Of a DNA stretch of 64,000 nucleotides, positions 1 to 9,734 are shown piece after piece. This DNA is from Hymenochaete sp. R1 (Eukaryota; Basidiomycota; Agaricomycetes; Hymenochaetales; Hymenochaetaceae). The notes beneath the pieces are model-generated. The model did no database searches. It had not been told where the DNA came from and was given only the letters and a program-made list of their open reading frames with translations. The translations under genes and the position numbers were made by a program. The stretch is from positions 1 to 64,000 of the forward strand of contig JAFREE010000063.1 in NCBI GenBank assembly GCA_019400425.1, in the 5' to 3' direction. Position 1 is the stretch's first letter. Every line of letters starts with the position of its first letter.

Positions 1-2
1 AA

Positions 3-41
3 ATGGGGACAAAAGAAACAGATAAAAGGAACGAAAATTAA
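3..41 (+). promoter_or_regulatory. upstream ORF 1 in the leader of the bZIP gene
   Basis: A 12-codon reading frame (ATG at 3, TAA at 39-41) lies before the main start at 112. It ends 8 nt before the next upstream ATG. Leaders of GCN4, cpc-1 and ATF4 genes carry short upstream ORFs that control reinitiation, so a regulatory role is plausible. The transcription start is not visible and the window begins only 2 nt earlier, so inclusion in the mRNA is inferred. Confidence 0.5.
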
Positions 42-49
42 GAGAGTCC

Positions 50-169
50 ATGAGTGCTAAGAGCACATACTTCAACACAGTCCGCTCTTCGGTGGTCCAT
101 CATTCTCCGACATGCAGCTCTTTGATAATGCCTCTACCTTCCCTTCTTCATTGGCGGACGCAAACGTAA
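50..169 (+). promoter_or_regulatory. upstream ORF 2 overlapping the bZIP start codon
   Basis: An ATG at 50 opens a 39-codon frame that ends with TAA at 167-169. It overlaps the main coding start (112) by 58 nt in a different frame. Ribosomes that translate it would pass the main ATG. An inhibitory overlapping second uORF after a short first one is the layout of vertebrate ATF4 and resembles the cpc-1/GCN4 logic. The frame is seen directly; the regulatory role is inference. Confidence 0.5.
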
Positions 170-861
170 ACAAGAATGCGTCGGGTGTCTCCTCGGCGCC
201 GTCGTCGGCACAGGCAACGACTCCCGCTCAACCAATCCCACCGACACCTGTCACTCCCGCGACTCACGACTTCGACGCCTTGCTCCAAATGTCCCCTGAG
301 ACTCCTGCGCTCGACCCGTCCTCTATGCATGCGTCACCGCTCATTGTCGACGCTGCCTCTGCTCATTGCAACAAAAATTCTGACGACGCTGTCTCGGGTG
401 TGACTGGGCGGCGCATCAAGAAAATCCCTAACGGCACTCGCCGTAACATTAAGGCGACCGATCTCGTTCCTCTCGAAGCGCCCACTCAGGAGCGTCGGTA
501 CATTGCCCCATCCACGACTTCCCGCAAGGAGGTTCCAGCTGGCTTCGCTCGCAAACGTGCTCGGGCAGCCGAAGATGATTACGACGAGCTGGAGGATATG
601 GAATCCCCTACGCTTGGTAGCTTGGGTGGTCCTGAAGGGATTAAGCCGACTATGAGCGAGGCGGAGGCGATAGCAGCAAAGCGGAGACAGAATACCTTGG
701 CTGCTCGTCGCTCGAGGAAGAGGAAGCTCGAGTACCAGCAAGAGCTGGAGACGAGGCTGCAGGAGGTCGAGAGAGAACGTGACCAGTGGAAGGATCGTGC
801 GTTGGTGTTGCGTGGGCAAATTGTTCAGCTTGGGTTCCCGGAGCCTTTCAGAGACGAGTGA
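112..861 (+). CDS. GCN4/CPC1-type bZIP transcription factor
   Basis: A single open frame encodes 249 aa. The C-terminus carries a basic region with the GCN4-class signature (KRRQNTLAARRSRKRK, about residues 190-207), followed by an amphipathic leucine-zipper-like helix to the end. The N-terminal two thirds is Ser/Thr/Pro-rich with an acidic stretch (EDDYDELEDME), as in activation domains of amino-acid-starvation regulators. Family knowledge: such factors bind TGACTCA-like sites as dimers and induce amino-acid biosynthesis genes in the nucleus. The zipper is short and degenerate in heptad leucines compared with yeast Gcn4. Two upstream ORFs precede it, supporting a cross-pathway-control role. 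No intron is needed. Assignment to the bZIP class is firm; CPC1 orthology is likely but untested. Confidence 0.85.
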   Translation: MQLFDNASTFPSSLADANVNKNASGVSSAPSSAQATTPAQPIPPTPVTPATHDFDALLQMSPETPALDPSSMHASPLIVDAASAHCNKNSDDAVSGVTGRRIKKIPNGTRRNIKATDLVPLEAPTQERRYIAPSTTSRKEVPAGFARKRARAAEDDYDELEDMESPTLGSLGGPEGIKPTMSEAEAIAAKRRQNTLAARRSRKRKLEYQQELETRLQEVERERDQWKDRALVLRGQIVQLGFPEPFRDE

Positions 862-1642
862 GTATAGAGCATAGGTTGCGCGAACGTAGCCTCTTTGTCC
901 TTCTCTTCATTTCGTCTCGGCTTCCCATCTCCCTTCATCGTTTCGGAACCCTTGTTTGCCTCTCTTCGCTTTCGTCATTTCTGTCTGCTATGCATCCCTA
1001 CCATTATATACATTCGCACGGACACGTCACTCCATGTCCCATGCATGCCCTCCATTCCTCTTTCTATGCATCGACTCATACATTCCCATCCCCGTCGCAT
1101 CCCAGTTATTTAAAAGCCCCATTCGATCCCCGTCACAGGGTCTTCCCGTCATCCATCTCCCCTCACAACACTTTCGTATTTTCCTTGCTTTTTCCTTGCC
1201 TTCCAAAGCTTCTTGATCTTGAACGTGACATTCGGCACCCCGTGTATTTTATCTGCTCATCCGTCTTGCCTTCGTCGTCTTCCCTCATGGGACGTTCGTC
1301 GAAGGGAGTGCTGAGAGCACGTACACATTCCCCCCCTCCATTCGTTCCCCCCATCCACTTGAAGGAGTGCCGTCTTACCCCCTTCCCCCATAAATGACCA
1401 GTACCAGTGATTAGTTTTTTTTTCGCGGCCCGCGCATGGTTCCGGCCCTCCCTGATTTCGTTCTTGCATTTTCTAGTTCTAGTTCTAGTTCTTCCCTTTG
1501 GCTTTGATCGTTCGTTCGACATCATTTCCATTTCCACCCACCCCTCCCCTCTCTCCAACATTCCCCATTCTGAAATTTACTCGTAGTCTACGTCTACTGT
1601 TCGCTCTTGCTGCCGTATTCGGTCTCCATGTGTTATTTTGCC

Positions 1643-1691
<49 letters not shown>

Positions 1692-2198
1692 CTATGAAGT
1701 GGGCGCAATCGATGCTTCGATTGTGAACCCTTGTCGAGAAACTTCCTGGGAATGACGATCGTATTTGTGTTTGGTCTATTCAAGTGTGTGAGACGGTACA
1801 ACACTAGTAGTAGTTCTGTTCGTCGTTCCTAGCGCGGATACTGGCTCGGACGTGATCCAGCAGATGATAGTTTCGTGCAGGCGTCTTGTCAAGCACAACC
1901 ACAACTACAACCACAAGGGGAAAAAAACCCCGCGATACGATTCATACGAGTCAAGTACTAGTGACTAGTGGTGCTTGCCCAGCAGTGACAGCAACAGCAA
2001 CGGCTCTCTGGTAGTAGTAAGTAGTAAAAATAAAATACACCGCTCCACCTCCAAGTTTCCTTACTAGTGCATGCGTAGTGCGTACCCCTCCCCCTCCCCC
2101 GCGTCCCGTCACCACTCTCAGGCGTCCTCCCACCCCCACCCCCAGCCCCCACCCCCCCGCCCCCCCCCTCCCCACCCCCCCCCTCCAAAAAAAGCCCA
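862..2198. other. long pyrimidine-rich gene-poor stretch
   Basis: This stretch separates the bZIP stop from the convergent minus-strand gene. Its + strand is strongly C/T-rich from about 890 to 1640, fitting a 3' UTR and intergenic DNA. It holds a TG dinucleotide repeat and, near 2085-2185, a run made almost only of C with a few other bases. Open frames here translate to low-complexity sequence, and I see no credible gene. Confidence 0.6.
1644..1690 (+). repeat. (TG)n microsatellite
   Basis: About 23 perfect TG units in a row, bounded by CCT on the left and TCTATGAAG on the right. It lies in noncoding DNA downstream of the bZIP gene. Such repeats are length-polymorphic; no functional role is implied. 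Confidence 0.95.
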
Positions 2199-3067
2199 TC
2201 AAGCATCCGACATCTCGTCCTCCCTCACATTCGACAAATACACGTCCCCCCCATTCACGAGCCGCCCGTCCCGCGCGACGAAGGCCGACGGGGGCAGGTC
2301 CTGGAGGAAGGATTCCTTGTGGGCGTGTTCGAGTGGGTCTGCGCGCGTGGCGTACTTGGCGTGCGATGAGCGGTAGTGGTTGAGGGTGTTGGTTAGGGCG
2401 ATGTCGTAGTGTTGTGCGTTGAAGTGCTGGGAGGGGGAAGGGGGGGGGGGGGTACAAGAAACGAGGAAGCAAGGATTTGTGGTTAGCGTTGTATACCCAA
2501 GACTTGGGAAATTTGAAAAGGCGGGAAAAGATAGAATAGGAGCTCTGAACACAGCGTGCGGGACACGGCGACAATGAAGAGCTCCAAAAGTAGAAGTCGA
2601 AGTCGAATGACAACTTGAAAAGAAACGAAGAAAACAGACTTCTCGAGCTCGAACCGAGAAAAGACAAACGAAGAAGAAAAACGAAGAATCAAATCTACGC
2701 ACACACCGACACCGACACTCACCAACTCGTCCCTATTCGTATAATCCAGCGGAAACTCAAAGTAAAACGGTTTCCCCGGGCCCGCGCCCTCCACCGGTCG
2801 GGGCCACACCAACACCCCGCACTCTCCGCCACGCTCCACGACGACCGTATGCGGCAGATCGGCCTCCTCGCTCTCCTCGTCCCCAGCCCTTTTCTGCCCG
2901 GGCCCGGGCGAGCAGATGAAGTGGCGCCGGATGTTGAGCTCGCTTGGATACGAGTATGATCTTAGGACGGGGACGGAGGTGGGGGCGGGGATGGCGAGCG
3001 CGCTCTGGGGGATCCGGACCCTTTCCTGACCATCCACGCGTTTTCTTTTCCCGGTGCCAGAGGCCAT
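2199..3067 (-). CDS. conserved unknown protein, tandem copy A (2 exons)
   Basis: Exon 1 is 3067..2723 and exon 2 is 2426..2199, joined in phase 0 by GTGAGT..CCCAG, giving 190 aa. I do not recognise the family. The N-terminus is basic (GKRKRVDG, possible nuclear signal), followed by RVRIPQ, an F/Y-rich core with SYPSE..RRHF, a WPRP element and KPFYFEFP. Exon 2 begins HFNAQHYDIAL and ends in a VARDGRLVNGGDV-like block. The intron is 296 nt, several times longer than most introns in this window, and has a poly-C tract by its acceptor. Copy B at 4310-5067 shares these blocks and the intron position, so both are real coding sequence. Function unknown. Confidence 0.7.
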
Positions 3068-4309
3068 GTGCGTGTGCCGAGTCTGATCTCTGATCCTGGG
3101 CTTTGTGTGGAGAGCAATTCGGTCGGTCCGGTCTGCGGCGCTCAGGTGCTGGGCTGGGCTGAGATTGACGTCTTCCTTTTATGAGGCGCCTCGTCGCGTA
3201 TGTATGCTCGCCACAGTCTTGCTTCGGTTCGCTCTGAAAGGAGTTCGGGAGGTACGCGTATACGTCAAGTGCATTTTCGAACTCTGGGAGTGAGGCGTCG
3301 TGGTCAACTTCAATTTTTGGAAAAGGCAGGAAGGGGTTGGAAATAATAGTCTAACGGACATCCGGAATGGTGAAATGGCCACTTTGAGTAAAGCCTATTT
3401 GCTTCGGCAGGCCGATCTTGGACTCATCGTTAGAAGAGCTGCCAGCGTGGCGAAGCGCTGGCGTCGGTCTGGGGCAGAGAAAGCGAGCTGAACTGGACAA
3501 GAAGAGTCAGCGAGAGGATGGGGGAAAGGAAGCATGAACGCGTGCACCACAACTTGAATATCATCATCGCACAAGATACTTCGACTGCATGAGGAAGGTG
3601 CGGTGCAAGTTGTCTTCTTCCAGGACAGATTACAGAATGGGGAGCTTTTCGGGCCTCTTACACCACCTTCCAGCTCAGAGTTTCGTCTGGGTCTGACGTG
3701 GGCAGGAGAGGACATCATTCAATACGAATTAAGGCTCCAGCTCACCTTCCGAGTCCAATCGTCAGGGCCGCCACAGAGTTGCCATTGCCTAGTAGCACGA
3801 TAGGCGGTGTAGAAGGCCAGTTCTATGCGGAGTCAGATAAGTCAAGACGCACGGGTCTATGACGGCCTCGAAGTCCGGAATTCAAGGTAGTGAAATTCAA
3901 ACTCCAGGATCTTCAACGATCTAGCTAATTTTCGTTCTCAATACAGGATTTTCGAGTCGGCATCGTTGTTGAGGATCGCAAGAATATGAGAGGAGGTGGA
4001 GGTGCATCGTCAAGCAAGGCTTCCTGACATTCTGGCACTTAAGAACAATATTTTGCATGACGTAAGCATAAGAGTTCGAGACAGATCGTTTGCTGGACAC
4101 GTATCACCCTATTCTGTACGGTGCGTCTCAAAACTAAGCATTCATTTTCGCTTCTACTCGGACAAATCCATAAGGTAATAATGGTATTTAGAAAATGAAA
4201 ATGTAGCAAGGCGAAGGTGGGGGAAGGTGTAAGCGTATCTGATGCTTTGGTACAAGCCGTCCAATACTACTTATCCAGCTTTCCACCCAATGTCACTCTG
4301 CTCTCGTTA
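3068..4309. other. intergenic DNA between the tandem copies
   Basis: No convincing gene. Parts resemble the sequence beyond copy B: a CTCG..GCAGT.TTGCTT element near 3210 has a counterpart near 5192, and a GCCATTGCCTAGT element near 3781 recurs near 5389. The duplicated unit therefore extended past the coding region, with an insertion or deletion of roughly 400 nt since then. Confidence 0.45.
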
Positions 4310-5067
4310 TCAGATTTTCGCTGCAGCTATCACTCTAATGTCAGACACAACTGTGACATCGCCACCCTTAAGCATCCCGTCCTTCGCGACGAAGACGTCT
4401 TGGCCATGAGCTCTGAAAATGGAGTCCATATCCGCATGCTCGAGCTTCTCTCTTCTCTCAAAGTACTTCTCGCGATCGCTGCTGTATGCCTCACCACACG
4501 TGGGCAAAAGCGCAATGTTGTAGTGCTCGGCGTTCAAATGCTAAGAATGATGATACAGAGGGAGGAAGTAAGTTCATCGTCAGCAATCCGGCCATATTGT
4601 AGCTTTGTTTCCGGCATACAAAAAGAAGAAAAAGGAAACCCCGGTCGTTGCATGGTACGGGATGAGAAACAAAATTGCGACGGAACATCAAGCTCTGAGA
4701 GCCAGTGGGCAGAGAAGCCCGACTCAACGAGATTTGATCACGAAAGCTCTGCACTCACTAATTCATCCTTAAGCCCATCACCTATCAACTTAAAGTAGAA
4801 CGGCTTGATTGAGTCCTCCAGACGAGGCCATACCAACGCCACAGCTTCTTGTCCAGCGATCACATCGACCTTGTGCGGCAGGTTTTCCTCCTCGACCCGC
4901 CCAATAGTACTTTCCCCTGGAAACCCTAGGAAGTGACGGCGGAAATTTTCTTCCGGGTACGAGAACGACCACATAGCGGAGACAAAAGTAGATAAATCGA
5001 GTTGGCCTTGCGGAATACGCACCCTGACGGGGTCGTTCATGCGCTTTTTCGAATGAGTAGAAGTCAT
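4310..5067 (-). CDS. conserved unknown protein, tandem copy B (2 exons)
   Basis: Exon 1 is 5067..4759 and exon 2 is 4540..4310, in phase 0, giving 179 aa. The donor (GAATTA|GTGAGT) falls exactly after the same DEL tripeptide as in copy A, and exon 2 starts HLNAEHYNIAL against HFNAQHYDIAL. Shared blocks are RVRIPQ, SFSYPEE.FRRHF, LPHKV, VWPR and KPFYFK. The two proteins are clearly homologous but diverged. The intron is 218 nt. Copy B lacks the Gly/Pro/Glu-rich insert seen in copy A. No known domain is recognised, and no signal peptide or membrane segment is visible, so a soluble intracellular protein is expected. Confidence 0.7.
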
Positions 5068-5952
5068 GGCTACGAACGAAGCTGTTCCGAGACTAGGTGC
5101 TGGGGTGAATTGACGTTTGGAAGGTGTGGATCAAGTTCGAGAAAAGACAGTCGAATTTTCCCTTGTTCCTCTTTATTTGCGCTTCGCCACATGCTCGTCG
5201 CAGTATTGCTTTGCTTTGATAGATCAGATGGGGTGCATGTATACGCGAACAGTCGTGAGGTGCCATGAGTACCCTCAAATCTCGGAAGAGATATTACGGG
5301 GTTCTTCGAGATTGCAGCCTGAGGTAATGTCCTGCATTCGGCCCCGCGCTCCTCTTTCGCGTCCGATTGCCACAGAGTCGCCATTGCCTAGTGGGCCCGA
5401 CAGGACATGGAAAGGACATCCGATTCTCGGCTTTCCGTATGGCGTACTCGGATTTCGGAGGAGAATGAAGACTAGCTCGACGTAGTGTAGAAGAGAATGA
5501 ACGAGACTGGCCTAAATCCATCCGTGAGGCTCGCAGACAAAAGTTCAGAATGTTGGTCCATAGTTGTGACAAGCTTTCATTACCTCCAAGTGTCTAGTTA
5601 GCATACGTTCACGTTTAAGAAAGTAAGAATCAGTATCCCTGGAATAGATGAAGGGCTGGTTTGAGAGGCGATGCATCGGTAGGAGATGGAGTACGAGTTA
5701 TAGGAAGAAAGGGTGAAGTGAGGTCCTGGATAAAGGTACATAAGTAATAAAACATTGCGAGATCGGAGCCTCGTAAGATGAAGGAAAACGAAATGAACAG
5801 AAGAGGAAAAGATTCGTGAATGAGCGACAATTAATTCGTGAGTTGCAAACATTAGGTGAGAACCATGGTGGCTTTTAAGATCATGGAACGGAATGTATGA
5901 AGGTAAACCTCAAATGATCGATGGGCGCTGAAATATAGAAACTGGGGCTCAG
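5068..5952. other. intergenic DNA
   Basis: Contains the presumed promoter of copy B and the 3' flank of the RING gene, which is transcribed in the same direction. Short open frames on both strands look random. I see no gene here. Confidence 0.5.
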
Positions 5953-7831
5953 TCATCTCTCGCATCGACGTTCAAGAGCCTGCGTACGAACACCGGCCTG
6001 CTGAGACAGCAGAGGCGTGCGTTCGTTCGAAGTAGACTCGGTCGAGTATGCTCCAGAGTCGAGAACCGGGGGTAGGGTCTGATCCTCAACTTGCGAAATA
6101 CTGGTGGCATCAGCGTTTACGTTGATTGCGGAGGTTTCATGCTCCGGTCGATCGAGGTCATGATCGGGGTACGGATGGTCGGGCTTTGTTACGTCCGCTT
6201 TACACACAGGACACTGTGGGCGCCAATAAAAATTTGAAATCAGCACTCAGCTTCCGTCAAAATTCAAATGAAGAAGTTTGTGCAAGAAAAGAGCAGAAAA
6301 AGAGAAAAGTAATATCACCAAATGTAAGATGTAATACTATCACTCACCAGCTTCCGTCGATGGATTAACCATTCATCGATTTCATCCAAGTGAAAAATGT
6401 GTTTACATGGGAGTACGCGTACTCGATCTCCTTTTGCAAAATCGTTTAAGCAAATCGCGCACTCGGTCTGAGCGTCGAACCACGGAGGGTTGATTGACTC
6501 TTCGTCCGCTTCGACTAGTGGGGGACCAACTGTAGCCAACTCTTCGTGCATACGTATATCTTCATGCGAGGTCGAAGCATCTCCGCCAACAATTTCGGCG
6601 CGTTCGGGTGCACAAATACATTCAACACCGACACCTGCAGCATTCCGCTCCAAGTCGATCTCTGCGGCTAGATCCACATTTGATTTTTTCCTCGTCAGTG
6701 GTACAGGCCCTGAATGCTTTTCCCATCCATTGCCTGTCCAAATACGCCATGGTAGTCGCTGGACGACATCCTCTGGGGCCCTCTCTCGTCTCTCTGCGCG
6801 TGCGACACGGAAGCGGTGTATGAGAAGGGTAGCGAGGGTGAGTGCTGAAGGGAGAATCAAGAGAACGATGAACGTCAGGATTGGTCTGCAAACACCGTCA
6901 TGAGTAGAGTCAGATGAGCAGGTAGCACACGATCCAGGGGCTAAACAACGCACGAGTACCATTCCCATGATGCGAAGTCGGAAGTAATTTGGAGAGAAAC
7001 GGTTCGGATACCTGATGTTGACGTATTTGAGGACTCAATTAGATTCGTGAGGTGTGTATAGTCTGAATAGCGGATGAAAGTGGATGGAATTTTGACATTA
7101 GATGCATCACCTGTGGAGTGAAAGACAGACAGAAAGGTGAGAGTCAGGTCAATGTGAAGGAGGGATCTCAGCAACGTACTCTGGCTGTACATGTTTACAA
7201 GCACGTCGGGATTCCCGCTCACATCTGGGTTGTCACCACCGACGATTACAGCCTTCGCACCGAACGTCTGCGCTTCTCTGACCTATGGAAGTCTTGATTT
7301 GAGTGTATTCGTGCGATGACGACTAACACTTCATACCTTGTCTACAAACGAGCAGTTCCCTCTCTGTACAACAGCAACCCATGCTTCATCCGGTTGAGGC
7401 AAGTGATCCCCACTGGGACACAACTTTGGGCATCCTAAGTTTTCCTTCATATCGTTTCCTTCATCACGAGCGTCACTAAGCAAAGAATCGCATGGCACCG
7501 TAAATGCATTCATCGGAATCCCGTACCCCACAACAGCCGAATCCTCAATCACGCGTCCAAACGATGCTGGCCTTGCAGTGAAGCTGACAGGCGGGCTACG
7601 CTCAACAACACTGACCGTATTGTCAGCGCCCCATGCCCATCCCCAGAGCCAGCTTGTTCCTCCTGCGCCACTTGCAGTTAATTCCGTATTGTTGTTAATC
7701 GCGTGTGTTTGAGGGGGTGATGATCCGGCAAAATGACGAAGCCACTTGGAGACATGCCCCTCTATGGCAATGGTGATGGCTTGAGCGTAGGATATGAAAA
7801 TGAGAACAATCAAGAGTCTAAAATGTGCCAT
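5953..7831 (-). CDS. PA-TM-RING E3 ubiquitin ligase (5 exons)
   Basis: Exons 7831..7337, 7282..7180, 7110..6954, 6885..6348 and 6213..5953 join with correct phases to 517 aa. Order: signal peptide (1-19), luminal protease-associated domain (about 80-215, with Cys residues and the VQRGNCSF motif), one transmembrane helix (about 253-276), a conserved juxtamembrane APEDVV..LPWR.WTG element, and a RING finger (394-435). This is the PA-TM-RING family of endosomal/vacuolar membrane ubiquitin ligases (RNF13/GRAIL type). An intron splits the RING between RRKL and CPVC. Seven RING ligands are in place (C394, C397, C412, H414, H417, C432, C435), but the residue normally a Cys in H-x2-C is Glu420. The tail is acidic and Ser/Thr-rich. 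Confidence 0.88.
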
Positions 7832-9734
7832 CGAGGAGGTAGACCTTCAATGTCGTCGAGGTCGACGAGGACGAAGGGTGAAGACTGCGCTTAACATTAA
7901 TGCACTCCCGCGCCCAAATCAGTTGCGCATGTTTTACCATCACGTGATCCTTTGCACTTTAAACCTTTTTTCCTCTCAAATTTCAATTCAATCGTATTAT
8001 GTTCAGTAAACAATATACAGAATGCAAAAGACCCCACACAAAGGAAATTACAAGTCCTATGATTTGCTTTGAAGTAAAGAGAAGTAAAGGTAGACCAGAA
8101 CCATACACTTCGCTCTTCGTAGATGCATCCGCGTGAGCATTAGTATCGCCAGGCAGCCGAGCCTACTTATGGTTAACCCAAGCCATGACTTTGTTTGAAC
8201 CAACGCGGGCCCATCCATCCAGCGTAGCTTCTGGAGCCTTTTCAAGCCGATGGAAGCTTGCAGATGAGCTTAGAACTGCTATAACCTCCGAAAAGGGCGA
8301 TCAATATGGGAAGAAGGGCCAAGAAATTGCAAGCTGGAAGTGCCGAAACGGGAACTTCCCGCCTTAGAACGGGCGACTCAGCGAGCCTAGAGCGCCGGAC
8401 GAGGCTTCAAACGAGGTTTCAGTGAATGGTCCAAGCATTCACAGGAGCATTACTGTTAGCTCTGCTAACACTGCCGTGGGATACGCTACGAAAATCACGA
8501 AACAAAAGTCTGTCAGTTCTGTCAGGTGCGAGAACATGGAGGTAGGACGAGTTCTGTTCGTATCAAAATAATTCACCCACCATGGTCCCGTGGAGTAAGG
8601 AACCCTCCATCTGCTTTCGCCCGCGTGGTATCCGCATCGAGGCTGATCCCCTCGACAACATCCGGCTTCCTCCTGGCAACGGCAAGGTTATGACCATGCA
8701 TATGATGATTGATCACAAGGCAGTGCGTCGGGGAGGGTAGAAACTTTGCAAAACGTGCCTTCTGTCTCCAAGGAGCCCGACGCAATCTTACCTTTCCATT
8801 CTCTCCGGAAACATGCAAATCCGACATGTCGCCCAGACCGCTTCGGGGGCCCTGTCGAGGAGAGTGGGCACCGGCGAAGGCTCCCCTTCGAGTACTCCTC
8901 TTTGATGAAGAAACCCTCGTGCCGTTGATCATCAGCTGGATCATGAAATACTCCATTAATCAGCGACGGCAAACGGAATTTCCCCCAATTTCAGCCACAT
9001 TGCGTTCGCAGTTGCTGGCTTTCTGTCGTCTACGGCTTGTCTGGCTGATGATGATGATGGCAGGAAACAGAAAATGGACGGAAGTCTAATTTGGGTCGTA
9101 ATAATGTCACGTGCATCGGACACGTAAACTAAGCAAAACTTTGGCGCTCCAATGTGTTTCACTATTTGTCCTTGGCTACTACGACATTCTGGGTACAAGC
9201 AGCTATCAATTTGAGCATTTATAGTCTCTGGATCCTTTGCTGGCCGCGCAACTTGAGAAAAGAATAAGCAGAAGACCTCTTGTCGGACTTGCTCGCTCAC
9301 AAAGTCCGATCTTGTCTTTTGTTATTTTTGGTTCATCGCTTGGGGAATGGGTCTCGCACTAATCCCATCCGAATCGGCGTCCTTACCCCGGATATCCTGA
9401 TACGTTCGCTTGTCCAGCATCTGCTTCTCAGAACCACGGCAGAAGACCCGCTTGCTACGCAGAATATGATCACATCTCAGCCTCCCAAAGCTGCGGAAAA
9501 CCCGAACAGACACCGCGAACCCCATTCATCTCCGTTGGATCATCCATCCATCGCTAAGTATAAGAACAACGTATTTTTCACCATGCCCTTCCTTTCTCTT
9601 TCTTTTCTTTCCAACAGAGACTCGACGTTTGACGATTCCTCGTCCTTTTCCTCCCTTCCCTTCTTCCTCAGTCCAGCGACTGTATACATTCCCTAGTTGA
9701 CCCCACACTCTTTTTGATTGCTCTCTTTACTCTG
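7832..9734. other. 1.9 kb stretch without a clear gene
   Basis: Upstream of two divergent genes. A short + frame at 8583-8741 (52 codons) and overlapping frames at 8573-9300 on both strands show no recognisable motif, and no splice combination gave a convincing protein. A decayed gene cannot be excluded. The last 200 nt before 9735 are CT-rich and probably the leader of the mucin-like gene. Confidence 0.4.

Noticed and set aside
786..1397. A 203-codon + frame overlapping the end of the bZIP gene
   Set aside because: It lies in C/T-rich DNA, starts inside the zipper coding region in another frame and translates to Ser/Pro/Leu-rich low complexity.
1498..1755. Open frame running through the TG repeat
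   Set aside because: The repeat is open in several frames on both strands; the translation is Cys-Val or Thr-His dipeptide runs without meaning.
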